A DNA stretch of 64,000 nt. Origin: a virus. The stretch lies in the IMG/VR virus record IMGVR_UViG_3300036766_002181, positions 124,001 through 188,000 of that record; one strand, written 5' to 3'. Positions 18,601 to 26,486 of the stretch are shown here, in pieces. Below the pieces are notes generated by a model, which saw only the letters and a list, made by a program, of their open reading frames with translations, searched no databases and was not told the origin of the DNA. Position numbers and translations under genes: made by a program. The first letter of the stretch is position 1. Each line of letters starts with the position of its first letter.

Positions 18601-21600
18601 TCGGCTTAACCTCTGATATCGTTTCTGATGTAATAAATCTTTCTTTTGCCAGGCTTGCAACTGCCCGACTATCCTCGACCATCATTCCTTGTAGACCGAT
18701 CAAGACTTCATGCTTGCTTGGAATAAGTTTTTCTGTGCTTACATAAAAGGCTTCAAAGCCCTTGCTATCTCTGTCTCTTACAAGAATGGGATGATTGAAG
18801 TTTGTTTTTAACGTTCTTCCTGTGGAAGTTTTAATTTCCCAGATTTGTTGCTTTCCATTGTTTACCCAGCCTGTAACTTTAGACAGAGTTGATCCCATGG
18901 TTTTTGTATCAAAAGAATAAACCTCGTCACCAACCTTTACATCCTTTATCTTTACCTCGCCACCCTTTGTATAGATCTTGCTATCTCCCTGCAAACAACG
19001 CACAATTCTATAGGTAAGCATTGCGTCTTCCATGTTGGTATTATGGGAAACAATGCCGTTTGCAACAAAGTTATGGATTGGGTGGTCTACTTCGATATCG
19101 TAGGTTTCGCCTGTTGTATGTAAGTCTTCTACGTGAGTAACTGCCTCACAAACATGATCCTCTTTGCTTTCTTGCAATAACTCTGGATTAATAAGAAAGT
19201 TTTTGTCTATATAGAGTCTATAAACGTTTTGGGTTGTAACGGTTTTATTAAAAAACTTAGAAAATTTTGTGTCGCCCAAGGAATTCAACTTAACCTCTCC
19301 AGAAACAGGAACTCCTGCCATTTGACATAAAATCTTTACATCTTCCAATAAGTTTTTACCTGATAGACAAATTGTTCCCGTATTGTTGTTATATCCGGCC
19401 CCTTCATGCAGACCCAGAATCAAGTCTTTTTGATAGTTCTGTGGCATGCTATAAACCCAACCTGGTATCCTTTTGTTTGCAAACCCGGAAATAAATCCGG
19501 CCTTTTCAAACAAAGAAATTAATTCCATAGAAGAACAGTTGGTCTGTCCGCTTGAATATTTCTTACCAACGTTTTTAGAATCTCTTAAAGACTTATTAAA
19601 AAGGATTTTAAATAGATTTTTGTAATAGTTGTTTTGTTTTTCATCAGGCCCTAGAGCAAATCCAATACGATCAACTTTTCTATAAACCCAGCCGTTTCCC
19701 AGCATAAAACCAAAAAGCCTCATAAAATCCTTGGTGACTGTGAAGGTTCTGTCTGGTCCCAAGAAAGATTTTTTGTGAGATTTTCTCATATAAAAATCAT
19801 AAGAATATTTTTTAAATTCAGGATTTGTTTTTAACAAGATTTCAAAATTGGAAAAAGATAAGCCTTTCTTTCCTTGAATAAACTTGTATATGTTTGTCCT
19901 ATCTTTATGAATTTTTTTATATTTCGTTAAAGACTCTCTATCAAGTTTTATCTTCTGGCCTTTTTTAAGCATAACCCTGTAGTCTTTTTCATTTAACTTT
20001 ATTTGGTGTACTCTTTCAGAATTTAATCGGGCAGTATTTGGCAAAATAAGTTTATCTGCATTTCTATGTGTCTGTCCGACGACACCTCTTGACTCAACTA
20101 TATCAGAGGCTTTTTTGTAAAGAAGTTTTCCATCCTTATTCTGAACGAGAAGGTCATGATTTGGTGTTACATCTATGGTTCGATGATTGGTTTTAACTCT
20201 TACAAGTTTTTGCTCTCCTTGTTTTGTTAAACTTTTAACCTTCGCCTTAACAAGATTTTTAGTTGTGTAATCAAATGAATAAATTACATCGTCCTTTTGT
20301 ACCTCTTCAACCTTTTTCCAGCCATCCCCTTCTACCCAAATTTGCGTAGCAGAACTAACACAAAGTTGTCTCCAAACTCTACGAGAAGACTCCAAAACTG
20401 AATTATGAACCACTGTGCCGTTTGCATAGAAGTTATGATCAGGATGGTCGATCCAGATATCATAGGTTTCTTTTTCTCCAACCGAATCAATTGATAAAAT
20501 TGATTCTATTAAAATATTTTTGTTTTGAAGAATTTTATCATTTTTGTTAAGAACAGATTTTTCTTGTTTAAGTTGTGTTTTGTAAAAATATAAAACATAT
20601 GAAGAGTTGTTTTTACTTACCAATTCCACACCTGCAATTTTATCAGTAAATCTTGTTCGTTTTTTTATTTTTCCAGATTTCCATCCTAAACTTTGGATAA
20701 CAATTTTAAGATCTTTTAATAATTCTTCATTACATATTTCTATAGAATATCTTTCGCAATTCCACCTATCTGTGTTAAGGCATCCATCGGCATCTACAAA
20801 TCCTTCAATAAAAGCTTTTTTAATTTTATTAGATGCAGAAAAAATCCAACTTGGCACTCTTTTTGTATGAGCCGTTCCAACAAACCCTAGTCTTTGTAAA
20901 ATTGTTGCCAACATTGCGGAGTGAAACATTGCTGTTCTGCTGCCAAAGGCATACTGCTTGGATCCGTATTTGTATATTTTTGCTTTTCGACCAGAAAAAT
21001 TTTCTAATAAATTAATATATTTTTGATTGTCTTCGTCGTGAACACCCATTGAAAAACCAACACAGTTTAATCTTCCTCTAACTCTTTGATAATGACCATC
21101 GCCCAGTAAAAACCCAATTAGCTTTGCCATATCCTCATTTACATAATCAGGAATTAAGGCTATATTCTTCCAAATAAATTTTGCCTTTATTCTATCTTTT
21201 GGTATTTTTTTATTTATTTTCTTTCTTTTGCTTGTCTTGTGATGATGACCTAAGACCATCAAATCTCCAGACTTAAGATCTCCTATTTGCTTATAGATAA
21301 AATCATATTTGTTTTTGTCATAAAGCATAATGCGATGTTCTTTACTGGCGTCGATGAAATTATGTTGAGTTGACACCCTAAAACATTCTTTCTTTCCAGA
21401 TGCAACAACGTCTAAGACTTTTGTTGATACTTGTTTCCTTGTTTTCTGATCCAGAGTTAGCACCATGTCTCCTGGTTTTACATGCTGAATTTCTTTTTGT
21501 CCATTTGAAAAAGCTATGTAATTTCCAGCACTTAGACAATGACCATAGGGGAGGAATAAGTCATCTCCAAGAATTCTAAAATGGATGATTTGCCAGTTCT

Positions 21601-22714
21601 CAAGATATTTGTTTCCTCGGGTTAACCATTTAAATCTAATGGCAGCCGGATCCTCAGAATCAAATCCTTCTTCTCTTTCAATTTCGTTGACGGCAATGGG
21701 GGTTACATTGACAATTCCAATGTCAGGATAAACTTCACAATACAAGAACATATCCCCAAACTTACATACATTACGAGCCCAGAGTTTAAGATTAAACTCT
21801 ACGTTGACCGTATCATAAAACAAGTCATCAAGAGCAGCCTTGACTTCTGCATTCTCAGAAAAGATATGAAAACATTTTCCCCTATCATCACCACCAACAA
21901 TTTCTTCTGAGAATGTATCAATTGCTGCTGCAATTTCAGGCATGGTACACATTTCACTGAACTCGGAATTATGAATTATTCCGCAAGGCCTTAAATTTAT
22001 CGGATCTATTACAGCAAAATTATGAGTTCCTTCAATTGTTAAATCATAAACCTTTTCTGTTTTACCTGTAAAGATTACTTTTGTAACCTTATTATTTTCA
22101 TAATTGGTAATAAAGTCATATTTTTTTCTATAAAAAGGCATAATGGCGTCATCGGCCTTTAAGTCTTGGGCCTGCCTATAACTGCCATCTCTCAGCATTA
22201 TTCTGTGATCTTTTGTACATTTTAAAATTGCCTCATTATCAAAGTGAACTTCAACAACTTCATCTTCTTTTGTATAAAAGGCATTTAAAATTTTTCTTAA
22301 AACAAGCTTATTAGATTCAGGATCAAAAGAGAAGGTATAAAAAACTTCTTGATCTTCTAGTTTTTTGTTTTTATTTTTCTCATATATTTCAGAAAGCTCT
22401 TGTATGCTGGTATGCCCCTCTTTTTTGTTAGTAGCTACCAACATATCTCCTGTAATACAATAACGGCTTATTCTGTCCAGCAGACCATAGGATCCAAGCA
22501 CAGAAAATGGAGAATTTTCTCTTCCAAATCCAAATGGAGCAGAAGCCTTATAGCCATAGTTGTTTTGAATTACCTGAGAGTCATAATAGGCCTTTGGATC
22601 ATGGCCCTTAACTCTTCTTTGAATTGCAGGGCCCGAACGAAAGATTGTTGTTAATCTTTTAAAAAATTTGTTTATGTTTGAGGGGCCATAAGCCGATTTT
22701 CTATTTGAAGGCAT
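15629..22714 (-). CDS. 20: Portal vertex protein, gp20-like, with five inteins
   Basis: The 2361-residue precursor reads as six portal segments separated by five inteins: residues 1-85, 250-392, 772-784, 1226-1239, 1400-1451 and 1882-2361, giving 787 spliced residues (T4 gp20 has 524). Joined, the segments reproduce gp20 hallmarks: SEMCTMPEIAAAID, LWARNVCKFGDMFLY, SVLESSRRVWRQL, NMEDAMLTYRIVR, SPERRVFYIDVGNIP, LDDYFIPVRG and GTKIDTLSGGQN. The C-terminal extension (about 250 residues) is acidic and probably disordered. The portal forms the dodecameric ring that nucleates the prohead and docks terminase. All five splices must succeed for a portal to form. It is the first gene of the leftward head operon. 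Confidence 0.95.
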   Translation of the reverse strand: MPSNRKSAYGPSNINKFFKRLTTIFRSGPAIQRRVKGHDPKAYYDSQVIQNNYGYKASAPFGFGRENSPFSVLGSYGLLDRISRYCITGDMLVATNKKEGHTSIQELSEIYEKNKNKKLEDQEVFYTFSFDPESNKLVLRKILNAFYTKEDEVVEVHFDNEAILKCTKDHRIMLRDGSYRQAQDLKADDAIMPFYRKKYDFITNYENNKVTKVIFTGKTEKVYDLTIEGTHNFAVIDPINLRPCGIIHNSEFSEMCTMPEIAAAIDTFSEEIVGGDDRGKCFHIFSENAEVKAALDDLFYDTVNVEFNLKLWARNVCKFGDMFLYCEVYPDIGIVNVTPIAVNEIEREEGFDSEDPAAIRFKWLTRGNKYLENWQIIHFRILGDDLFLPYGHCLSAGNYIAFSNGQKEIQHVKPGDMVLTLDQKTRKQVSTKVLDVVASGKKECFRVSTQHNFIDASKEHRIMLYDKNKYDFIYKQIGDLKSGDLMVLGHHHKTSKRKKINKKIPKDRIKAKFIWKNIALIPDYVNEDMAKLIGFLLGDGHYQRVRGRLNCVGFSMGVHDEDNQKYINLLENFSGRKAKIYKYGSKQYAFGSRTAMFHSAMLATILQRLGFVGTAHTKRVPSWIFSASNKIKKAFIEGFVDADGCLNTDRWNCERYSIEICNEELLKDLKIVIQSLGWKSGKIKKRTRFTDKIAGVELVSKNNSSYVLYFYKTQLKQEKSVLNKNDKILQNKNILIESILSIDSVGEKETYDIWIDHPDHNFYANGTVVHNSVLESSRRVWRQLCVSSATQIWVEGDGWKKVEEVQKDDVIYSFDYTTKNLVKAKVKSLTKQGEQKLVRVKTNHRTIDVTPNHDLLVQNKDGKLLYKKASDIVESRGVVGQTHRNADKLILPNTARLNSERVHQIKLNEKDYRVMLKKGQKIKLDRESLTKYKKIHKDRTNIYKFIQGKKGLSFSNFEILLKTNPEFKKYSYDFYMRKSHKKSFLGPDRTFTVTKDFMRLFGFMLGNGWVYRKVDRIGFALGPDEKQNNYYKNLFKILFNKSLRDSKNVGKKYSSGQTNCSSMELISLFEKAGFISGFANKRIPGWVYSMPQNYQKDLILGLHEGAGYNNNTGTICLSGKNLLEDVKILCQMAGVPVSGEVKLNSLGDTKFSKFFNKTVTTQNVYRLYIDKNFLINPELLQESKEDHVCEAVTHVEDLHTTGETYDIEVDHPIHNFVANGIVSHNTNMEDAMLTYRIVRCLQGDSKIYTKGGEVKIKDVKVGDEVYSFDTKTMGSTLSKVTGWVNNGKQQIWEIKTSTGRTLKTNFNHPILVRDRDSKGFEAFYVSTEKLIPSKHEVLIGLQGMMVEDSRAVASLAKERFITSETISEVKPTNEYEDVYDISVEDENHNFYANGMVVHNSPERRVFYIDVGNIPPNDVPNYMEAAKATLRSRGVMDRETGREDQRYGAMPIAHDTIIPLLDGRNIPIKQLAEEFEENNNNRKNKNNWVFSINDKTHDLVPGKVVWCGKNYTAQKMVHVELDDGSTIRTAPEHPFILRDGKQIRADKLEENMSLMPFYRTLSSTIYGKNKLNKYPMVYNPRTEEYEYAHKFIANDVWKEQKELLTETKLNAVHGENHYLIVHHKDFNKQNNAPDNLEWMGNVDHSKLHAALNKSGFEKLMEYVKTPENRKRVADNNIKLGLGKKLAANYNGTALHKEHNEIRKVAQLKSWQENKTNRSKAMQWSFPEECLEIVKEMVSQHPELGRRKLQKSLMANERFFNLFKESNLERRNINKFSEGGLKEILKRHGYEDGLNSLKQEVMGENYVKLTSRFANKEENLNRAKKNHKVKSVKFVDEECDVYCMTVEGPNGENDRHNFATVTTQKLNSKASRNAVQGGVIITNSPLDDYFIPVRGNAQGTKIDTLSGGQNTTAIEDVEYLQNKLFASLKVPKPYLNFMETLGAKASLAQMDVRFSRTIQGLQKIMIAELNKLAMIHLFAKGFDGEDLLDFELKLSNPSSVAAQQKLELWAVKFDIAGTAKETKLVDEKWVKKNILELTDGDIDLIEKGLVTDKVRELSAEAMELKDPEEPPQPSKTVNPFDTTNYELFGKDQPPKPFGATLEQDSDNAEVVAVASFDTSTASTYPETDEDRERKMPIKATPFLTKHKRNRIRRLGVGKGRSNMAMPDQRAMLSPRNKYTRDIHGQRTEALDLSSLKASLLMEIQETEGQPEGNNKNIDDDLLKGISTTPRLNKEIRSVFKNMEKSSKQDFGATRKKTSGGLLTEQEERNKKGNLPLLEEEDIEIEIMAEERPEEAEKETMETLDLLLTEASHPNHQMTIEESLVNPEDIIQELVVKSEEQAINEEELAGIEEKTLKDVFNKDS
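17072..18361 (-). other. Portal intein 5: unusual Ala1 intein with HNH endonuclease
   Basis: Residues 1452-1881 (430 residues). The first residue appears to be Ala (AHDTIIPLLDGRNIP) where a Cys or Ser is usual, and the end is Thr-Asn (VIITN) instead of His-Asn, +1 Ser. Block B is RTAPEHPFILRDG. An HNH endonuclease is visible as VHHKDFNKQNNAPDNLEW...DHSKLH (about 1620-1648). Boundaries were set by restoring a portal-like junction, YGAMPI/SPLDDYF. Confidence 0.82.
18518..18997 (-). other. Portal intein 4: mini-intein
   Basis: Residues 1240-1399 (160 residues), Cys1240 (CLQGDSKIY) to HN at 1398-1399, +1 Ser. Blocks B (LKTNFNHPILV) and F (VYDISVEDENHNFYANG) are clear and there is no endonuclease domain. 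Confidence 0.93.
19040..20362 (-). other. Portal intein 3: LAGLIDADG intein with decayed catalytic residues
   Basis: Residues 785-1225 (441 residues), Cys785 (CVSSATQIWV) to HN at 1224-1225, +1 Thr. Splicing blocks look intact. The two LAGLIDADG motifs read LFGFMLGNG and LGLHEGAG: the catalytic acidic positions are Asn and Ala, so cleavage activity is probably lost while splicing is kept. Confidence 0.9.
20402..21538 (-). other. Portal intein 2: LAGLIDADG intein
   Basis: Residues 393-771 (379 residues), Cys393 (CLSAGNYIAF) to HN at 770-771, +1 Ser. Two LAGLIDADG motifs, LIGFLLGDG (532-540) and FIEGFVDADG (635-644), keep their acidic residues, so the homing endonuclease looks intact. Block F is YDIWIDHPDHNFYANG. 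Confidence 0.93.
21968..22459 (-). other. Portal intein 1: mini-intein
   Basis: Residues 86-249 (164 residues), from Cys86 (CITGDMLVATN) to His248-Asn249 (CGIIHN), +1 Ser. Splicing blocks are present (LKCTKDHRIML for block B, KVYDLTIEGTHNFAV for block F). The length leaves no room for an endonuclease, so it is an immobile mini-intein. Confidence 0.93.
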
Positions 22715-22755
22715 TTTTGAATTTATGATTTAAAGTTTAAAGAGACAAGAAGAGA

Positions 22756-22784
22756 AGTATGGTTTCCGTGTTTCTAATTATCAA
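22756..22784 (-). promoter_or_regulatory. Promoter of the leftward head operon
   Basis: On the minus strand TTGATA (22784-22779) and CATACT (22761-22756) are separated by 17 bases, giving a leader of about 35 bases to the portal ATG at 22714. It lies in the only intergenic gap between the divergent portal and nuclease-like genes. Confidence 0.5.
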
Positions 22785-22821
22785 ATAAAACCGCAACTTA
22801 GTACAATGAATTCACAATATA

Positions 22822-24192
22822 ATGAATTTACCAAACAATAATGGTTTCGATCTAAATCTCAAAAGGGTATATTTCCCAGACAATAGTTTAAAGCAAAAAC
22901 AGCAGTCCAAACCTAAACAACGACAACAGCACTCCCCCCTAGGCATCGGAGATAAATCAATCTTAAACCTTATGGAAAATGCAATAGACGGTGCAATAGA
23001 TAATTCTATAAAAAAACCAACCATGCTCACAGAAGAAGCCATCTCCTCTTCTGGTAACCCGGCCATTATTCTACCAGGCAAAATTGCCTCCCTGAGAGGT
23101 CATGAGTATGAACGAAAAATTATATCAGAGCTAATGCAGGCCAAGGCAGCAGGGAACATCAGAAAGCCTGGAGGCTCCAGGAAGAGCGCCCCAGATGCAG
23201 ATATCAATGTTTTTGGTAAGATTTTCAATGTTGAGATAAAGTTAAATCCAGAAGCCCAAATGGGAGGCTCCTCGGTACATTATGTAAAAGAAACCGGCAA
23301 TTTTTCTTTTGCCACAAAATTTGATGCAGATACACAAGAGCTGCTTAAAAAAACAATTGAAAAAAAGAAGGAAGAACTTGATAAATTATTGGAGTTCTTG
23401 TCAAAGCAAGAACCAACAAATATCAATGAAAGGGCAATTAAGTTTCCCTTTACCTGCACAAAAGAGGCCTGGATTGCCGCAAGAGAAAATGGCTTATTGA
23501 TAAATACAGAGGTTTCTGTTCCAATTGATTTTGTTGCAAATCATTATGCAAAAAAGAATGTTTATTATATTCAAATTGGGGGGGCAGGTCTTTTTTGGTT
23601 AAAAGAAAATCCGGCAAATCTTCCTGTGCCAAGGCTTCAGGGAAACATGGTTGTAGAAATTAGATCTGCCAGATCAGGAACAAGAAAGCTTATTGAGTCT
23701 GGAAGCTCTGTTGTTTCTCTTGGATTAAGGGCTCAGGGACGTTTAAAAACTCTAAGGCTTTCGCCCTATTCCCTTGATAATTCAAATAGCATAAAGCTCA
23801 TGCTTGAGGCCATAAGATCTGGGAAAAGTCTAGATTCTTCTGTGAGGATTTTGCCCCCAATTATTGAGATTGGTGGTAGTAGGGAAAACAACAACAACAA
23901 CAAGACCAAACAAAACAATAATAGTCTATTTGAAGGAATTAAACCATATTATGGTATGGAAGACAAAAAAGAAAAAGAAGAAGAAAAAGTAATACAAAAA
24001 GAAGAAGAAACAACCTTTGTTTCTGCCAGATCAACAAAACAGGTATCTGAAGAGTTTTCTTCTCAACTGGAGGATAGAGAAAAGAACTTAAAATATTTCT
24101 TTTTTTCTGAAGAAGAAAAAGAAAAGAACCAAAAGAAAAAAGAAGAAAAAATCAATTTAGAACAATTGCAGTTATCAGACTTTCTGGACTAG
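22822..24192 (+). CDS. PD-(D/E)XK nuclease-like protein
   Basis: In this 456-residue protein, residues about 93-145 contain a restriction-fold signature: GHEYERKII helix, then P124-D125, a strand, and V137-E138-I139-K140, matching P-D...E-x-K with normal spacing. Downstream, NVYYIQIGGAGLFWL and GNMVVEIRSARS look like further core strands. The C-terminal 100 residues are Lys/Glu/Asn-rich low complexity. A nuclease role in phage DNA processing or recombination is inferred from the motif; the substrate is unknown. It is divergent from the portal gene and followed by a terminator-like hairpin and a long non-coding region. Confidence 0.7.
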   Translation: MNLPNNNGFDLNLKRVYFPDNSLKQKQQSKPKQRQQHSPLGIGDKSILNLMENAIDGAIDNSIKKPTMLTEEAISSSGNPAIILPGKIASLRGHEYERKIISELMQAKAAGNIRKPGGSRKSAPDADINVFGKIFNVEIKLNPEAQMGGSSVHYVKETGNFSFATKFDADTQELLKKTIEKKKEELDKLLEFLSKQEPTNINERAIKFPFTCTKEAWIAARENGLLINTEVSVPIDFVANHYAKKNVYYIQIGGAGLFWLKENPANLPVPRLQGNMVVEIRSARSGTRKLIESGSSVVSLGLRAQGRLKTLRLSPYSLDNSNSIKLMLEAIRSGKSLDSSVRILPPIIEIGGSRENNNNNKTKQNNNSLFEGIKPYYGMEDKKEKEEEKVIQKEEETTFVSARSTKQVSEEFSSQLEDREKNLKYFFFSEEEKEKNQKKKEEKINLEQLQLSDFLD

Positions 24193-24244
24193 TGTTCTTT
24201 TATTATTTATAATCATTAAATTTAATAGGTTTAAAGATTCCTTT

Positions 24245-24261
24245 AAAGCTTACGCTTTTTT
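24245..24261 (+). terminator. Short terminator-like hairpin
   Basis: AAAGC and GCTTT pair around a 4-base loop and run into a T-rich tract (24056-type T stretch at 24256-24261), about 50 bases past the stop of the nuclease-like gene. The stem is only 5 bp, so it is weak. Confidence 0.45.
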
Positions 24262-24361
24262 GGATAGTATGCTATTATTTTATTCTCTTTTAATCTCTTG
24301 TTTTCATAAGAGATTCTCTTATATAATATGAGACATATTGATAGTGTGCCTAGATAGATTT

Positions 24362-24384
24362 TTGTTGTCATGAAATGACAACAA
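24362..24384. repeat. Perfect inverted repeat, 10-base arms
   Basis: TTGTTGTCAT, then GAA, then ATGACAACAA. The hairpin has no T-run after it on either strand, so it reads more like a protein-binding site or structural element than a terminator. Confidence 0.6.
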
Positions 24385-24670
24385 GTTTTCTATCAAATTT
24401 CTATCTCATGCCATGTCTCTAGCTCGATATAAATTACTCTTCTCTTGTGTATTATAAGAAATTTAATTTCTTATTGTTTATATTAATATAACTTATTCTA
24501 TTTTTAATATATTTTATTAATATAACTTATTCTAAATTTCTTAAGAATTCTATTATCTAAAAAGATTTATTTTCTTTTCTTTATACATTTCTTAAAAAAT
24601 ATTGTATTTTTCTTCTCTTATTCTTATCTTATTCTTATCTTATCTTATTCTTATCTTATCTTATTCTTAT

Positions 24671-24784
24671 CTTCTCTTATTCTTATCTTATTCTTATCTT
24701 CTCTTATTCTTATCTTATTCTTATCTTCTCTTATTCTTATCTTATTCTTATCTTCTCTTATTCTTATCTTATTCTTATCTTCTC
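24671..24784. repeat. 27-base tandem repeat array, four full copies
   Basis: A 27-base unit beginning CTTCTCTTATTCTTATC repeats exactly at 24671, 24698, 24725 and 24752, with a partial copy at 24779. It is itself built from TTATTC and TTATC sub-units, which continue less regularly upstream from about 24610. One strand is almost entirely pyrimidine plus A. A 74-codon open frame across it is just translated repeat. Confidence 0.9.
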
Positions 24785-24931
24785 TTTCTTAATATAATAC
24801 TCTTATATAATATTATATGTTCTTAAATACTCTTAGAAGAGATTACTCTTCTCTTATGTTATATTCTTATATAATATATTCTTAAGAGATATATTCTTTC
24901 TTTGGTACTTTCTTTCTTAAACAAAATCAAA

Positions 24932-25384
24932 ATGGAAAAATTACTAGAAACACAAACCGAGGCTGTCTGGCCGGGAGAAGAAAAGCAATTTTTATTTCCT
25001 GAAGAAATAAAAGATCTCTTGGATTATGCATTTGATTACATCGGGACTTCGACCAGGGATTGGTTCCTGATCAAAAAACAACTTGTTAATTTGTTCCCGC
25101 CAAAACACAGATCTTTATTTTCCCGAAGACACTTCAGCACAAAAAAACATATTTTAAATTTGTTCGATAAAGCAGTAATTAACTACTGGGAAGAGAAAAC
25201 CGGGCAAAAGCTTGAAATCAATCCAGACAAGCTACATCAGGAAAACAGGAAAAACCCAAGGCAAAACCGGAAACAAAAAGATATTGAGCTTGAAAATGAC
25301 CGAAAACTTAAAAAACAAAAACTTGAAGAAGGCTTTTTCCAACAGCAATCTTGTGTTAAAAGAAACAATTCAAACGATTGTTGA
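24932..25384 (+). CDS. Hypothetical basic protein
   Basis: This 150-residue protein starts at the ATG at 24932 (MEKLLETQTEAVWPG); an upstream TTG in frame is less likely. The N-terminal 100 residues look folded and helical (EEIKDLLDYAFDYIG, KHRSLFSRRHFSTKKHILNLFDKAV), and the C-terminus is Lys/Asn/Gln-rich. No family is recognised. Its last 89 bases overlap the next gene in another frame, an unusually long overlap here. Confidence 0.55.
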   Translation: MEKLLETQTEAVWPGEEKQFLFPEEIKDLLDYAFDYIGTSTRDWFLIKKQLVNLFPPKHRSLFSRRHFSTKKHILNLFDKAVINYWEEKTGQKLEINPDKLHQENRKNPRQNRKQKDIELENDRKLKKQKLEEGFFQQQSCVKRNNSNDC

Positions 25385-26486
25385 AGAGGAATTTGTTTCT
25401 CAAGATTTGATTTTGCTTAAAGAATCAGATGTTTTGGCCAGGGTTTTTATCGAGCCATTTACCGATGTTCTTAAAACTGCAAAGTACGGGCTTGAGAAAA
25501 ACATATCAAATATTTTTGGAAATATAAGAAAAGTTGCAAGGCAGGCAGCCTATGCCGCAATGTTCTGGGTTGCATCCGAGGAGGTTACTCGGGTTGGAAA
25601 AGAAGAAAACAAAAAAATTGAAGAAAAGCTTAATTCCCTAAATTCGAAATATGCAGATGTTTTAAAAAGAAATTGGGATACCCTGCGCACGAGGGACGTT
25701 GCCGGTTTGGCTTTGATGTTTAATCCGGCCCTCACGATCGGGGCCCATGTTGCCCTGAAGTCTCCTGCCCTGGCTCTTGGCCTGCTGGAAATTCTTTCCG
25801 GGGGAAATCCAAAGGTTGCGGCCCTGAGACAAAAAGCAGAAGAACTTAGCAAGAAAGTTATGCCCCCAGGAGCAGATTCGGTTTCCTATGGCCAGGATTT
25901 TGCCAACGATGACTACGGTTGGGGCGGCGGTGGCGGATTTGACATTGGCGGTTACGGGGAATCAAAACAATATAAAAATAAAAAGCCTATTTTTGAAGCA
26001 CAACCTGCACCGGCAACAGCACCAAATACTGCTGCCACAGGGTTTACAAGACAACAACTTGATCAGAAAGTTTATGATCTAATTCAAAAACTTCTAAAAC
26101 AACCGGATGTTCTTGAATCCCTGCAAAACAGTCCAATCGTAAAAGCCTTAAAAACTGCCGGAATAGATTCTGCCGTGGACAGAGCCAGGGAAATTTCTAG
26201 GCTAAACACTCTTGATCAATTTAAAAAAGAGCTTGGTTCAGGCTTTGAACAGTTTAGACAAAACAGCATTGAACGAAAACTTCCGAAGAATATGACACCT
26301 GAAAAGAAAAAAGAGCTTGACCAAGATCTTGCACAAGAGCTAAAAGGGGTTTATAGGGATTTTTATATCAAGCATATTCAAGAAATCTCAAGAACAACTC
26401 CTGGAATTGAAAAAGAAGCCCAGGCAGCAGTTGCAGAAATAAACAAATTGTTAACACCAAAAATTAATCAAATAACAAAAAGTTAA
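25296..26486 (+). CDS. Probable virion-associated helical protein
   Basis: This protein of about 396 residues is mainly helical. The N-terminal part contains LVLKETIQTIVEEEF, similar to the shared tag with L-K-E and I-V-E sites. The next 150 residues have a helical, partly hydrophobic stretch (AAYAAMFWVASEEVTRV, DVAGLALMFNPALTIGAHVALKSPALALGLLEIL presented here as two parts). A Gly-rich linker (WGGGGGFDIGGYG) precedes a charged helical C-terminus. A GTG at 25353 placing the tag-like sequence right at the N-terminus is an alternative start. The function is unknown; an internal head or ejection protein is a guess. Confidence 0.55.
   Translation: MTENLKNKNLKKAFSNSNLVLKETIQTIVEEEFVSQDLILLKESDVLARVFIEPFTDVLKTAKYGLEKNISNIFGNIRKVARQAAYAAMFWVASEEVTRVGKEENKKIEEKLNSLNSKYADVLKRNWDTLRTRDVAGLALMFNPALTIGAHVALKSPALALGLLEILSGGNPKVAALRQKAEELSKKVMPPGADSVSYGQDFANDDYGWGGGGGFDIGGYGESKQYKNKKPIFEAQPAPATAPNTAATGFTRQQLDQKVYDLIQKLLKQPDVLESLQNSPIVKALKTAGIDSAVDRAREISRLNTLDQFKKELGSGFEQFRQNSIERKLPKNMTPEKKKELDQDLAQELKGVYRDFYIKHIQEISRTTPGIEKEAQAAVAEINKLLTPKINQITKS

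Larger units (their letters stand above)
24193..24931. other. Long non-coding AT-rich region with inverted and direct repeats
   Basis: About 740 bases hold no credible gene. The region contains perfect inverted repeats at 24306-24322 (8-base arms, 1-base centre) and 24362-24384 (10-base arms TTGTTGTCAT, 3-base centre), and a third near 24450-24475 (ATAAGAAAT / ATTTCTTAT). A 20-base direct repeat occurs at 24481-24500 and 24515-24534. The strongly pyrimidine-biased tandem array follows at about 24610-24785. A regulatory, packaging or replication-origin role is possible, and nothing proves any of these. Confidence 0.6.

Noticed and set aside
24610-24785. Possible CRISPR array
   Set aside because: The units abut each other with no unique spacers, so it is a plain tandem repeat.
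24602-24826. Open frame of 74 codons with Leu/Ser/Tyr repeats that looks like a membrane protein
   Set aside because: It is only the translation of the 27-base tandem repeat, with no ribosome site and no non-repeat content.
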